A stretch of DNA of 64,000 nucleotides from JBAZTO01 sp041661865. GTDB taxonomy: Bacteria > Planctomycetota > Phycisphaerae > SM23-33. The notes under the pieces were generated by a model that did not search any database, was not told where the DNA came from, and saw nothing but the letters and a program-made list of their open reading frames with translations. Made by a program: the position numbers and the translations under genes. How positions within the stretch are numbered: the stretch's first letter is position 1; each line of letters opens with the position of its first letter. The stretch spans positions 1-64,000 of the forward strand of contig JBAZTO010000008.1 of the NCBI GenBank assembly GCA_041661865.1, given 5' to 3'. This document shows, in pieces, positions 32,095-41,616 of this stretch.

Positions 32095-34089
32095 ATGGCT
32101 CATGACATCCTGAAGGACTCGGTCAAGTCCCAGACCGGCAGGGCGAGTCTCCTGATCGTCGGTATTCTCATTGGCGGGGTGCTGGTGGTCTGCTCCTACC
32201 TCGCCGACTGGCTGTTCGCCGCCCACAGCGTGACCGAAGGCGGCAAGACCTACAACTTCTACAGCGACAGCCTGGCCCTGGCCGGGGCACTGCTGCTGGG
32301 CATCCCCATCATCCTCCATGCCGCCGAAAGCCTGCTGCACGGCGAGACCAACATGGATGAACTGGTGGCCCTGGCGGTCATCGCCTCCATCGCGGCCATC
32401 GACTACAAGGCCGCCGGGGCGGTGGCGTTCTTCCTGCTGCTGGCCAACCTCATCGAGACGCGGACGGCCCTGGGCGCGCGGGCCAGCATCGAGAGCCTCG
32501 TCCGCCTGGCCCCCAAGAAGGCCCACCGACTCAACGCCGACGGGCGCGAAGAACTGGTCGATCCCCGGGTCTTGAAGGCCGGCGACATCGTCCGCGTGCG
32601 TCCCGGCGACAACATCCCCGCCGACGGCCTGGTCGTCTCGGGCGAGTCTTCGGTCAACCAGGCCAACGTCACCGGCGAGTCCATCCCGGTCGATAAGGTC
32701 ACCGGCGACGAGGTCTTTTCCGGCACCAACAACCTGGCCGGCTCGGTCGATGTCAAGGTCACCCGCGCCGGCGGCGACACCACGCTGGGCAAAGTGCAGA
32801 AACTCATCCTCCAGGCCGAGAAAACCCGCATCCCGATCATGCGGATGATCGACCGCTACGCCGCCTGGTACACCCCCACCATCCTGATGCTGGCCGGGGC
32901 GGTGCTGTTCTTCACTCGCGACCAGGGCGGCATGGAGCGGGCCGTGACCATGCTGGTGGTGGCCTGCCCCTGTGCGCTGATCCTGGCCGTGCCGACGGCC
33001 ATGGTGGCGGCGCTGTCCTGTGCGGCGCGCCTGGGAATCCTGGTCAAGGATGTCGCGACCATCGAGTCGGCCAAGAACATTACCGCGTTCGTTTTCGATA
33101 AGACCGGCACGCTGACGACAGGCCAGTTGGCCATGAGCCAGATGGGCCCGGCCCCGGGCGTCGACGCGGTGGACCTGCTTTCGGCGGCGGCGTCGGCCGA
33201 GCATTTGTCCAAGCACCCGGTGGCGCGGGCGGTGGTGGCCAAGGCCGAGGAAGCCCGCGTGCCGATGGCCAACCCCACAAGTTTCGAGGAAATCTCCGGC
33301 CGCGGCGTGCGGGCGCAGGTCAACGGCTCGACCATTCTCGTGGGCCGCTCCACCTGGGTCGCCGAGCAAGGCGCCGACCTCTCCGCCATGAAGGACTCGA
33401 AGTATCCCGAGCCCGAAGGCCTCAGCACGCTCTACGTCGTGCGCGACGGGAAGCTGCTGGGCTGGATCGGCCTGGAAGACCGCACGCGCCCCGAGGCTCG
33501 CGCGGCCATGGACGAGCTTCGCCAACTGGGCGTGGGGCACCTGGTCATGGTCACGGGCGACCGCTGGTCGGTGGCCCGCCGGGTGGCCAAGGAAATGGGC
33601 TGCACCGAATTGCAGGCCGAGGTATTGCCCCAGGACAAGCTGGACCTGGTGGCCTCGCTCAAGCGGCAGGGCTATCGCGTGGCAGTGGTCGGCGACGGCG
33701 TGAACGACGCCCCGGCCCTGGCCGCCGGCGACGTGTCCATCGCCATGGGTGCCGCCGGCAGCGACGTGGCCATCAACTCGGCCACCATCGCCCTGATGAA
33801 CACCGACCTCCAGCGCCTGCCCTTCCTGATTCGCCTCAGCCGCCGGACCTCCAGCGTGATTCACCAGAACCTGCTGTTTGGCATGGGCTTCATCGTGGCC
33901 TTTGAAATCCTGGCCGGGATGGGACGCATCACGCCGGTCCTGGGGGCTGTGCTGCACATGCTGGCCGCCAGCTTCGTGATCTTCAACAGCGCCCGGCTGG
34001 TGCGGTTCGGCGAGGAAATGCACAGGGTCGAGGCCCCGCAGGGCCCGGCCGACACGGCGCACCTGGAACCGGTGGCCGTCACCCAATAG
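32095..34089 (+). CDS. P1B-type heavy-metal-transporting ATPase
   Basis: A 664-residue membrane ATPase for a soft or divalent metal (Zn/Cd/Pb-like or Cu; specificity not certain). The metal site is CPC (Cys291 and Cys293 in ACPCALI), the phosphorylation site is DKTGTLT (Asp335), the SKHPVA motif marks P1B enzymes, and GDGVNDAPAL is the hinge. TGES is present in the actuator domain (NVTGESIPVDK). There is no N-terminal HMA metal-binding domain. The RBS is GGAGCGAAGA. No chaperone or metalloregulator is adjacent. The next gene converges after 17 bp with no obvious terminator. Confidence 0.92.
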   Translation: MAHDILKDSVKSQTGRASLLIVGILIGGVLVVCSYLADWLFAAHSVTEGGKTYNFYSDSLALAGALLLGIPIILHAAESLLHGETNMDELVALAVIASIAAIDYKAAGAVAFFLLLANLIETRTALGARASIESLVRLAPKKAHRLNADGREELVDPRVLKAGDIVRVRPGDNIPADGLVVSGESSVNQANVTGESIPVDKVTGDEVFSGTNNLAGSVDVKVTRAGGDTTLGKVQKLILQAEKTRIPIMRMIDRYAAWYTPTILMLAGAVLFFTRDQGGMERAVTMLVVACPCALILAVPTAMVAALSCAARLGILVKDVATIESAKNITAFVFDKTGTLTTGQLAMSQMGPAPGVDAVDLLSAAASAEHLSKHPVARAVVAKAEEARVPMANPTSFEEISGRGVRAQVNGSTILVGRSTWVAEQGADLSAMKDSKYPEPEGLSTLYVVRDGKLLGWIGLEDRTRPEARAAMDELRQLGVGHLVMVTGDRWSVARRVAKEMGCTELQAEVLPQDKLDLVASLKRQGYRVAVVGDGVNDAPALAAGDVSIAMGAAGSDVAINSATIALMNTDLQRLPFLIRLSRRTSSVIHQNLLFGMGFIVAFEILAGMGRITPVLGAVLHMLAASFVIFNSARLVRFGEEMHRVEAPQGPADTAHLEPVAVTQ

Positions 34090-34106
34090 CCGCTTATCAA
34101 TATTTA

Positions 34107-35513
34107 TCAGGCCGGCCCGATCGAGGAGGTCGAGGCTGGGGAATCGAAATGATGTCGCGTCTTGGGCAAGCTCAACACAAGGACGATGACGCCGCTCACG
34201 GCGGCCACGGCGACAGCCGTCGGTACGCTCAGGTCGAGCCCTTGCGCCAACTTCATGCCGAAGGCGGCGGCTGCCCCGCCCAGAGTCGTCAGGATAAACA
34301 CGAATTGCGCCACCCAGTAACTCCACTTCAGGCCGCGGGCAAAGCAGCTCCAGACGACCCAACCGCCGACGGCGGCGACCAGGGCCGCTCCAGCCCAGGC
34401 CAGCGCGGTTGCGGTGCGGTACTCGGGGCCCGAGAGAACCACCACGACCGTTCCAATTCCCAGCAGTATCGAGCCGGCGCGGCCCAGCCAGGACAGCAGG
34501 CTCACGGCACTAGGCAGGCTCTCGGAGGCCGATGCCGCCTCCAGGCTCCGTCGCTGGAAGAGGGCGACGGCCAGCGCCAAGGCCCCGCCCGAATACATCG
34601 CGGCGTAGGCAGCGGCTTTGCCCAGGTAGTCCAGCGGAATGGTTCGCTCGCGGATGAGCGGATCCTGCACGTCGAAGAGCCGCAGGTTAGGCACCAGCCA
34701 GCCCAGCACGGTCAGGGCCACGTTGCCCTCGCGCTGAAAGATGAACTGATGGCAGTAGCCCAGCACCAGCAGGCCCAGGCAGATCAGGATCGTGGGGATC
34801 TGGCTCAGCCGCGTGCTGGAGGCCACCGCCACGGACGTGAAGATCAGCACGGCCAGGAAGGTGATGGCCACGCCGATGAGCAGTTGCGGGGAGATTTCGG
34901 TGCCGAAGGGCACCATGATCCAGCCCTTGCCGATGAAGCCGATCACGCCGCCGGCGAGGCTCAGCAGTATCACCCCGGCCGTCACGGCCGTCGAGGTGAA
35001 GGTCCAGCCAAACAGGTAATTGCCGGCCAGGGCCATCAGAATGACCGCAGCCAGGGCGGAGTTGCCCAGGATAATGACAGGCCAATCGTAGGGGTCGCTC
35101 CCCGTCGATACCACCCCGTGCCGCACGATCATCAGGAACACCAGCGTGCAGAGGTAGTAGGCCACCGTCACCGCCAGGGCCACGCCGGCGAACTTGCCCA
35201 GGACGAAGGTCGCGCGGGAGACGGGCTTGGAAATCACCGTCAGGGCAGTGCGGTCTTCGATCTCGCGGCTGAGGGCGCCCGACGCGCTGAAGGCCGAGAT
35301 GAGCATTCCCGACCACAGCAGCATGGACACGCCCATGGCCAGGAGCATTCTCTGGTCGCTGTCGTGATGCGCGGCGTTGGGGTCCATCGTCCAGCCCGAC
35401 AGCGGCAGGATCAGCATCAGGATGACGAAGGTCGCCAGAACAATCAGGCCGAACATGGGCTGGCGAATGGTCTGGACGAACGTGTTGCGGGCAATGGACC
35501 AGAGTTTTGTCAT
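34107..35513 (-). CDS. ABC-2-type transport permease
   Basis: A 468-residue membrane protein of the ABC-2 permease type. The first helix (FGLIVLATFVILMLILPL) is followed by an external segment, then REIEDRTALTVISKPVSRATFVLGKFAG, a cytoplasmic coupling segment also seen in the permease at 41617-43263 (EAKRIFMVATKPLARWQYILGRFLG). About a dozen helices are present. ATG at 35513 has GGAAGA five bases upstream. It is divergent from the SPFH/ABC operon and may supply a second permease subunit for the ATPase at 40445. The substrate is unknown. Confidence 0.78.
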   Translation of the reverse strand: MTKLWSIARNTFVQTIRQPMFGLIVLATFVILMLILPLSGWTMDPNAAHHDSDQRMLLAMGVSMLLWSGMLISAFSASGALSREIEDRTALTVISKPVSRATFVLGKFAGVALAVTVAYYLCTLVFLMIVRHGVVSTGSDPYDWPVIILGNSALAAVILMALAGNYLFGWTFTSTAVTAGVILLSLAGGVIGFIGKGWIMVPFGTEISPQLLIGVAITFLAVLIFTSVAVASSTRLSQIPTILICLGLLVLGYCHQFIFQREGNVALTVLGWLVPNLRLFDVQDPLIRERTIPLDYLGKAAAYAAMYSGGALALAVALFQRRSLEAASASESLPSAVSLLSWLGRAGSILLGIGTVVVVLSGPEYRTATALAWAGAALVAAVGGWVVWSCFARGLKWSYWVAQFVFILTTLGGAAAAFGMKLAQGLDLSVPTAVAVAAVSGVIVLVLSLPKTRHHFDSPASTSSIGPA

Positions 35514-35716
35514 AATTTCTTCCGTGGCTATGGCTTGAGCGTCGAGAATGATACGCTCCGGGCCGGCCGGGGTTTTGCACGGGTCGCAATTTTAGCGCAG
35601 CGTCGCGCCTCTTGGCAAGGCAAAGCCGGCAGGCGGCGAACTTCCGCGACCCTGACAGGCGTGATTTCATGCTCGAAGCGTCACCGGATCGCTTCGGGCC
35701 AGGAGAGACTTGCCAG

Positions 35717-38026
35717 ATGATCGACCAGAAACGCGCAAAGAACATGGCCATCGCCGGGGCGCTGCTTCAGTTGGCCTTCGCGGCGGTGACGCTGGGGATC
35801 TACCGCGTGGTGGATTCGCAGGCGGCCTTGGCCTGTACGCTGCTGCTGGCCGGCGGGCTGCCGCTGTGGCTGATGGCGGCGCTGCTTTCCTACTGCCGCC
35901 AGCTCCAGCAGGCTGAGGAGAAGGAACTTTCCGACATCGCCGCCGCCGGGAGCGCCGAAGGCCGAATCTTCCGCGACGAGCGAGGCATCCTCTGCCCCGC
36001 CACGGCCCGGGCGGCCTGGATGGAGCGTTGGATTGTCCCGATCTTCACCATCCTGTGGGCCCTCTACCATGCCGGCATCGCGCTGCTCCTGCTGCAATAC
36101 CTCTCCAACCGCGCCGCCGCGGAACCGACGGCTTCCGGGGCCGCCCCGGCAACGCTGTTCTCCCTGATGCTCGCCTTCATCGCCTTCCTCTTCAGCCGCT
36201 ACGCCCTGGGCATGGGTTCCCAATCGCAGTGGCGTCTTCTGCGGGCCGCGGGCAGCTACCTCTTCATCAACACCCTGGCCATCGCCGCGATGGCGGCCGC
36301 CCTGCTGGGGGCCTACCAGGGCTACTTCCAGGTCGACCGCGTGGTCTCCTACATCATCCCGCTGGTGCAGTTGGTCCTGGCGGCGGAACTGGCACTGAAC
36401 TTCGTCCTGGACATCTACCGCCCCCGCGTGCCCGGCCAGGAACATCGCTACAGTTTTGATTCTCGCTTGTTCAACTTCGTCGCCGAACCCGGCCGCATCG
36501 GCCACTCCATCGCCGAGGCCCTCAATTACCAGTTCGGCTTCGAGGTCTCCAAGACGTGGTTCTACCAGTTGGTCAGCCGGGCGTTCGTGCCGCTGGTGAT
36601 CCTGGGCAGCCTGATCCTGCTGGGCATGAGCAGCCTGGTGATCGTCGACCAGGGCGAGCGGGCGGTGCTGCTGCACTGGGGTCGCATCGCCACCGATCGC
36701 GGCGATGCGGGCCAGTTGGGCCCGGGCCTGCATCTCAAGTGGCCCTGGCCGGTGGACCGGGCGCGCCTCTTCAACGTCGCCGCCGTCCACGAGATCCAAC
36801 TGGGCGCGGGCCGCGAGCGAACCGACGCGGAGCGACGGGGCGCGATCATCCAGGAGGGCGCCTTCAAGGGCCGCGAACTGAGCCTGTGGACCGAAGAGCA
36901 CGGCGCTCGCGAGGAACTGGACTTCCTGCTGGCCCAGCCGCCCGACAAGACGCGCCCGGCCACCAGCGAGGAACAACGCCCGCCGGTGAGCATCATCAAG
37001 CTGGTGGTGCCCATCCATTACGTCATCACCGACGTGGTGAAGTACGGCTTCAAGGCCGCCGACGTGGACAAACTGCTGGAGATGGAGGCCTACCGCCAGA
37101 TGGTCAGCTACTGCGCCAGCGCCACGCTGGACTCCCCCGTCGGCCAGGCCAACGCCGAGAGGCCCGAGGCCATCATGACCTACGGGCGCCAGCGCGCGAC
37201 GGCGGAATTGAAGAAGCGAATCCAGGCCGCCGCCGACCGGCTGGACCTGGGCATCAAGATCGTGTACGTGGGCATCGAGGCGGTGCATCCGCCGGCCGCC
37301 GCCGCCTCGGCCTTTGAGGACGTTCTCAAGGCCGAGCGCCAGCAGGACCAGACACGCTACACCGCCGAGGCCACCGCCAACGCCACCTTGTCCAACGTGG
37401 CGGGCGATCCGGTTTCGGCGCTGAGGCTGGCCCTGGCCATCCGAAAGCTCGACCAGTTGGAACGTCTCAACAACCTGCGGGACAATCCATCTGAGCTGGC
37501 CAAGGCGATTTCGGAGTACACGCGCCTCACCGGCGACGACATCGGGGCCCTGACCGAAGAACTGGCCCGCGAGCGTCTGCTGGGACAGACCGGCGAGGGC
37601 AAGGGGCAGCTTCTGGCGGACCTCCAGGCCCATCTGGACATGCTCAAGGGCCTGGCCGCCCAGGGCGCCAAGGCGGACTTTGCCGCCCAGATCCCCGTCG
37701 CGCGCAAGGCCGCCGACGCCCTGTTCAGCCAGACCACCGGCGAGCCGGCTGCCCTGGTCGCCCAGGCCACCGCGCGGCGATGGACGCGCGAACTGAGCGA
37801 GCAGGCCCGCGCCGAGGCCTTCGGGCGTCAGCTCCAGGCCTACCGCGCCAGCCCCAACATCTACATGCTCGACCGCTGGCTGGACGTGTGGGACCAGGTC
37901 CTGCCCAAGATCAACAAGTACGTCCTGGGCGTCGACCGCCGACGTATTGAAATATGGCTCAACTGGGAGCACGAAGGCAGCATGATGCAAGGCGCCTTCG
38001 AGACGGCTCCGGCCGGCACGAAATAG
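35717..38026 (+). CDS. Multi-pass membrane protein with SPFH (HflK-like) domain
   Basis: A 769-residue protein. Residues 10-290 hold six transmembrane helices, a region not present in ordinary HflK. A seventh helix (LVILGSLILLGMSSLVIVDQ) leads into an SPFH/band-7 domain (QGERAVLLHWGRI, LGPGLHLKWPWPVDR, VPIHYVITD), followed by a long helical part (AERQQDQTRYTAEATANA) and an ordered C-terminal 200 residues. ATG at 35717 gives a start just before the first helix. SPFH proteins form large membrane rings and control proteases such as FtsH. It is the first of three SPFH genes with gaps of 33 and 17 bp. Confidence 0.8.
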   Translation: MIDQKRAKNMAIAGALLQLAFAAVTLGIYRVVDSQAALACTLLLAGGLPLWLMAALLSYCRQLQQAEEKELSDIAAAGSAEGRIFRDERGILCPATARAAWMERWIVPIFTILWALYHAGIALLLLQYLSNRAAAEPTASGAAPATLFSLMLAFIAFLFSRYALGMGSQSQWRLLRAAGSYLFINTLAIAAMAAALLGAYQGYFQVDRVVSYIIPLVQLVLAAELALNFVLDIYRPRVPGQEHRYSFDSRLFNFVAEPGRIGHSIAEALNYQFGFEVSKTWFYQLVSRAFVPLVILGSLILLGMSSLVIVDQGERAVLLHWGRIATDRGDAGQLGPGLHLKWPWPVDRARLFNVAAVHEIQLGAGRERTDAERRGAIIQEGAFKGRELSLWTEEHGAREELDFLLAQPPDKTRPATSEEQRPPVSIIKLVVPIHYVITDVVKYGFKAADVDKLLEMEAYRQMVSYCASATLDSPVGQANAERPEAIMTYGRQRATAELKKRIQAAADRLDLGIKIVYVGIEAVHPPAAAASAFEDVLKAERQQDQTRYTAEATANATLSNVAGDPVSALRLALAIRKLDQLERLNNLRDNPSELAKAISEYTRLTGDDIGALTEELARERLLGQTGEGKGQLLADLQAHLDMLKGLAAQGAKADFAAQIPVARKAADALFSQTTGEPAALVAQATARRWTRELSEQARAEAFGRQLQAYRASPNIYMLDRWLDVWDQVLPKINKYVLGVDRRRIEIWLNWEHEGSMMQGAFETAPAGTK

Positions 38027-38059
38027 TCATCCTTTGTACTACTATCAAGGAACGCGACG

Positions 38060-39043
38060 ATGAAAGCTCACTTAGGCATGTTTGTTCTGGCACTGCTGGT
38101 CGTGGGGGCCCTGCTGACCAACACCATCAGCTACCAGGTGGACAACACCGAGTACGCCCTGATCAAGACCTTCGGGCAGACCACGCGGCAGATCGACGGC
38201 CGCCAGGACGCGGGCCTGAAGTTCAAGTGGCCCTGGCCGGTGCAGAAGCTGGTGGAGTACGACGCCCGCACGTCGGTCTTTGAGGACATGGCCAACGAGG
38301 TGCCCACGCGGGACAAGCAGAACGTCCTGATGACCATGGGCTGCGTCTGGCGGATCAAGGACCCCTCCACCTTCAACTCCACCGTCAACACGCCCGAGGC
38401 CGCCCAGGACACCCTGCGCAAGCTGGTCCGCAGCGCCAAGAGCGACGTCGTGGCCAAGCACAGCATGGACGAGATGATCAACACCGATCCGGCCAAGATG
38501 CAGTTGCCGCGGATCGAGGCGGAGATTCTCGACTCGGTGCGCCAGGCGGCGGACCGCTACGGCATCGAGGTGCAGAACATCGGCATCAAGAGCCTGGTCC
38601 TGCCCAAGGACGTCTCGGCCACGGTCATCGAGGCCATGAAGGAAGAGCGTCAGCGGGACGTCAAGAAGTTCGAGTCGGCCGGGCAGGCGCAGGCCACCGC
38701 CATCACCGAGCGCGCCAAGGCCGCCAGTGACCAGATCCTGGAATTCGCCCGCCGCAAGGCCGCCGAGATCGAGTCCGAGGGCGTCCAGGCCGCGGCCAAG
38801 CACTACCAGGAGTTCGCCAAGAACGAGCGGTTCAGCATGTTCCTGCGTTCGCTGGAGTCGCTCAAGAAGGAACTGGAGAGCAAGACGGTCATTCTGCTGG
38901 ACGGCTCGCAGTTGCCGGCGGTGGATTTCTTCCGCAACGGCCCGTCGCTCAAGCCGTTCGATAATGCCCCGTCCCTGCCGGCAGGGACGGAGAAGTCCGA
39001 CAATTCCGCCGCCGCGACGGCCAAGGAATCCAAGAGCAAGTAG
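38060..39043 (+). CDS. SPFH/band-7 protein, HflC-like
   Basis: A 327-residue protein with a single N-terminal signal-anchor helix (MFVLALLVVGALLTNTI) and an SPFH domain (DNTEYALIKTFGQTTRQI, DAGLKFKWPWPVQKL) like HflC, which with HflK encloses and restrains the FtsH protease in proteobacteria. A long Ala/Glu/Arg-rich coiled-coil region (about residues 190-265) and a disordered Ala/Ser/Lys tail follow. Neighbours on both sides are also SPFH proteins, so a hetero-oligomeric ring is likely. No ftsH is in the window, so the client is unknown. Confidence 0.85.
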   Translation: MKAHLGMFVLALLVVGALLTNTISYQVDNTEYALIKTFGQTTRQIDGRQDAGLKFKWPWPVQKLVEYDARTSVFEDMANEVPTRDKQNVLMTMGCVWRIKDPSTFNSTVNTPEAAQDTLRKLVRSAKSDVVAKHSMDEMINTDPAKMQLPRIEAEILDSVRQAADRYGIEVQNIGIKSLVLPKDVSATVIEAMKEERQRDVKKFESAGQAQATAITERAKAASDQILEFARRKAAEIESEGVQAAAKHYQEFAKNERFSMFLRSLESLKKELESKTVILLDGSQLPAVDFFRNGPSLKPFDNAPSLPAGTEKSDNSAAATAKESKSK

Positions 39044-39060
39044 ACCCGGAGAGGCTCCAC

Positions 39061-40410
39061 ATGGCTGAACTGTTCCATCATCACCACCCTCATCACGATC
39101 ACGACGATCACGGGCCCACACACGATGTGAGCGACCCGGCCGCCCAGAGCCTGGCCAACGCCCTGCGATTGAGCTTCCGCCTGCTGTCGGTGGTCATGAT
39201 CGTCGTGCTGGGTTTCTACCTGCTGACAGGCGTCAAGACCATTCAGAACTCGCAGGTGGGCATCAAGAAGGTTTTCGGCAAGGTCGTCGGCCTGGCCAAG
39301 CCGGGCCTGGCCTACACCTGGCCGTTCCCCGTCGGCAGCATCGACATCGTCAACACCAACGAGCAGACGCTGACGATCGATGACTTCTGGATGAGCGAGC
39401 GGCCCGAGGAGAAAGCCCAGCCGCTGCTGTCGCGTCAGTATATGGGCGGAGGCCTCCAGCCCGGCCGCGACGGGGCCCTGCTCACCGGCGACCGCAACCT
39501 GCTGCACATCCGCCTGACCTGCCGTTACGCCATCCGCGACCCGCTGGCCTTCCGCACGCACGTGGGCAACACCAGCGAAGGCGGCGACTCGGCCCGCGAG
39601 GTGATCCGCTCGGCCTTGTGCCGCGCCGCCATCGAAGCCGCCGCCGTCGCCACCGCCGACGGCCTGCAGCGGACCGATCGCAATACCTTCGCCCGCGCCG
39701 TTCAGCAAGGGGCGCAGCAGGAACTCAATGCCCTGGATTCGGGCATCGATATCACCAGCGTGCTGCTGACCGAGGCCACCTGGCCCCTGGGCTCACTGCA
39801 GGCTTACATCGCGGCGCAGAGCGCCATCAGCCAGGCCGAGCGGAAGAAGGACGCCGCCCGCGCCGAGGCCGTGCAGATCCTCTCCCAGGCCGCCGGGGCC
39901 AACTACCGCCGCCTGGTGGGCGACGCGGGCATGGAAGCCTTCACCCCTGCCACCGCGCCGGCCGGCGAAGCGGCCGGGCCGCAAGGGGAAGACTACAACC
40001 TCATCGGCCAGTATGCCGCCGCGCGAAGCGACAAGAACGAGCCGCAGGCCCAGGCGCTGCTGCAACGCATCGACGCGGTGCTCTCCAGCCGCTCCACCAG
40101 CGGCGAGGCCAGCAAGATCATCTCCGACGCCGAGACCGCCCGCCTGGCCATGATTCAGCGCGTCATGAGCCGCGTGAACAAGTTCAACCAACTCCTGGCC
40201 AGCTACGAGCGGACGCCGGAACTGACGCTCCAGAACCTCTGGATCGCCGTCCGCGAGGAGATCCTCAACTCCCCCACCGTCTCGAAGTTCTACCTCACCG
40301 AGGGCGACGGCAAGACCGTCTTGAAGCTTAACCAGGACCCCGAGATCCTTAACGAGGTACTCCGCGCGATGAAGGCGGAGAAGGGCAAGAAGGACTCCCA
40401 GCAACCCTAA
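39061..40410 (+). CDS. SPFH/band-7 protein, HflK-like, with His-rich N-terminus
   Basis: A 449-residue protein. The N-terminus is unusually rich in His and Asp (HHHHPHHDHDDHGPTHD, from residue 6) and could bind metal or mediate oligomerisation. One helix (LLSVVMIVVLGFYLLTG, about residues 42-58) precedes an SPFH domain (QNSQVGIKKVFGKVVG, PGLAYTWPFPVGSID). The C-terminal half is helical (AQSAISQAERKKDAARAEA), as in HflK. It lies 17 bp after the HflC-like gene and 34 bp before an ABC ATPase gene. The cellular role is inferred from family only. Confidence 0.85.
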   Translation: MAELFHHHHPHHDHDDHGPTHDVSDPAAQSLANALRLSFRLLSVVMIVVLGFYLLTGVKTIQNSQVGIKKVFGKVVGLAKPGLAYTWPFPVGSIDIVNTNEQTLTIDDFWMSERPEEKAQPLLSRQYMGGGLQPGRDGALLTGDRNLLHIRLTCRYAIRDPLAFRTHVGNTSEGGDSAREVIRSALCRAAIEAAAVATADGLQRTDRNTFARAVQQGAQQELNALDSGIDITSVLLTEATWPLGSLQAYIAAQSAISQAERKKDAARAEAVQILSQAAGANYRRLVGDAGMEAFTPATAPAGEAAGPQGEDYNLIGQYAAARSDKNEPQAQALLQRIDAVLSSRSTSGEASKIISDAETARLAMIQRVMSRVNKFNQLLASYERTPELTLQNLWIAVREEILNSPTVSKFYLTEGDGKTVLKLNQDPEILNEVLRAMKAEKGKKDSQQP

Positions 40411-40444
40411 GACTCCCCCACCGCCCGGCGCGGGATAGGCGACT

Positions 40445-41614
40445 ATGGAACACAGCGACGAAAATGTTGTAGAGGTTCGCAAGCTGACCAAGATCTTCCG
40501 CGACTTCTGGCTGCGGGAGAAGGTCGCCGCCGTTTCGGAACTGGACCTGGATATCCATCCGCGCGAAGTCTTCGGCCTGCTGGGCCCCAACGGTTCGGGC
40601 AAGAGCACCACGCTTAAGATGATCCTGGGGCTGCTGTTCCCCACGCGGGGCCGGGTCAGCGTCTTTGGACGCCTGCCCACCGACGTGCGGACCAAGAGCC
40701 GCATCGGCTTCCTGCCCGAAGAGTCGTACCTCTACCCGTTCCTCGACGCCCGCGAAACGCTCGACTTCTACGGCCGGCTGTTCCACCAGGACCGCCGCCA
40801 GCGCAATCGCCGCACCGACATGCTGCTGGACATGGTGGGCCTGTCCAGCGTGGCCCACCGCCGCGTGGGTGAATACTCCAAGGGCATGCAGCGGCGCATC
40901 GGGCTGGCCCAGGCGCTGATCAACGACCCCGACCTGCTCATCCTGGACGAACCCACCAGCGGCATGGACCCAGTGGGCACGCGGCAGTTCAAGGACCTCA
41001 TCAAGACCCTGGCCCTGCGCGGCAAGACGGTCATCCTCTCCAGCCATCTGCTGGCCGACGTGGAGGATGTCTGCGACCGCGTGTGTATCCTGTACGGCGG
41101 CAAGCAGCGGGCTTGCGGGCCCATCGACACCCTGCTGGCCAAGAGCGGCCTGACCCAGATCGTCGTCGAGCAACTGGACGAGCCGACCCTGGCCGCCGTC
41201 GAGCGGCAACTGGGGTCCGCCCACAAGCGAATCGTCGAGATCACCACGCCGCGCGACAAGCTGGAGTCGCTCTTCCTCCGCATCGTCCAGGAGGCCCAGG
41301 AGCAGCGCCTCGTCACCGGCGGCGCCGCTGCCGGCGGGCCGGTGGCGCAGTTCCTGCGCGGCGAAGGCGACGGCAAGACCGTCATCGAGGAACTGGTCGC
41401 CGCCGCCGTGCCCGAAGGCCGCGCCGCCTCGGCCACCCCGGTTGTCGCGCCCGCGCCGGAACCTGCCCGCAACGTGCTCCAGACCCTCACCGAGGCCGAC
41501 AAGGCCGCCCCGGAGACCTCCCAGATCCCCGCCCCCCTCCAGGGGCAGGCTCCCAAAGTCGCCGACCGCCACGTGCTGGATGACCTGCTGGGCGGCGGAG
41601 GCAAAAAGGAGTAG
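40445..41614 (+). CDS. ABC transporter ATP-binding protein
   Basis: A 389-residue ATPase. Walker A is GPNGSGKST, the signature is YSKGMQRRIGLAQAL (LSGGQ replaced by YSKGM, as in many ABC-2-type drug or gliding exporters), and Walker B is LLILDEPTSGMDP. The nucleotide-binding domain ends near residue 230. The remaining 160 residues form a longer than usual C-terminal extension of unknown role, ending in a Lys-rich tail. The permease gene begins two bases after its stop, so they form one transporter. Confidence 0.92.
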   Translation: MEHSDENVVEVRKLTKIFRDFWLREKVAAVSELDLDIHPREVFGLLGPNGSGKSTTLKMILGLLFPTRGRVSVFGRLPTDVRTKSRIGFLPEESYLYPFLDARETLDFYGRLFHQDRRQRNRRTDMLLDMVGLSSVAHRRVGEYSKGMQRRIGLAQALINDPDLLILDEPTSGMDPVGTRQFKDLIKTLALRGKTVILSSHLLADVEDVCDRVCILYGGKQRACGPIDTLLAKSGLTQIVVEQLDEPTLAAVERQLGSAHKRIVEITTPRDKLESLFLRIVQEAQEQRLVTGGAAAGGPVAQFLRGEGDGKTVIEELVAAAVPEGRAASATPVVAPAPEPARNVLQTLTEADKAAPETSQIPAPLQGQAPKVADRHVLDDLLGGGGKKE

Positions 41615-41616
41615 TC

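Noticed and set aside
31897..34362. Open frame of about 821 codons on the minus strand
   Set aside because: It lies opposite the P-type ATPase, whose motifs are unmistakable; the antisense translation has no recognisable domain.
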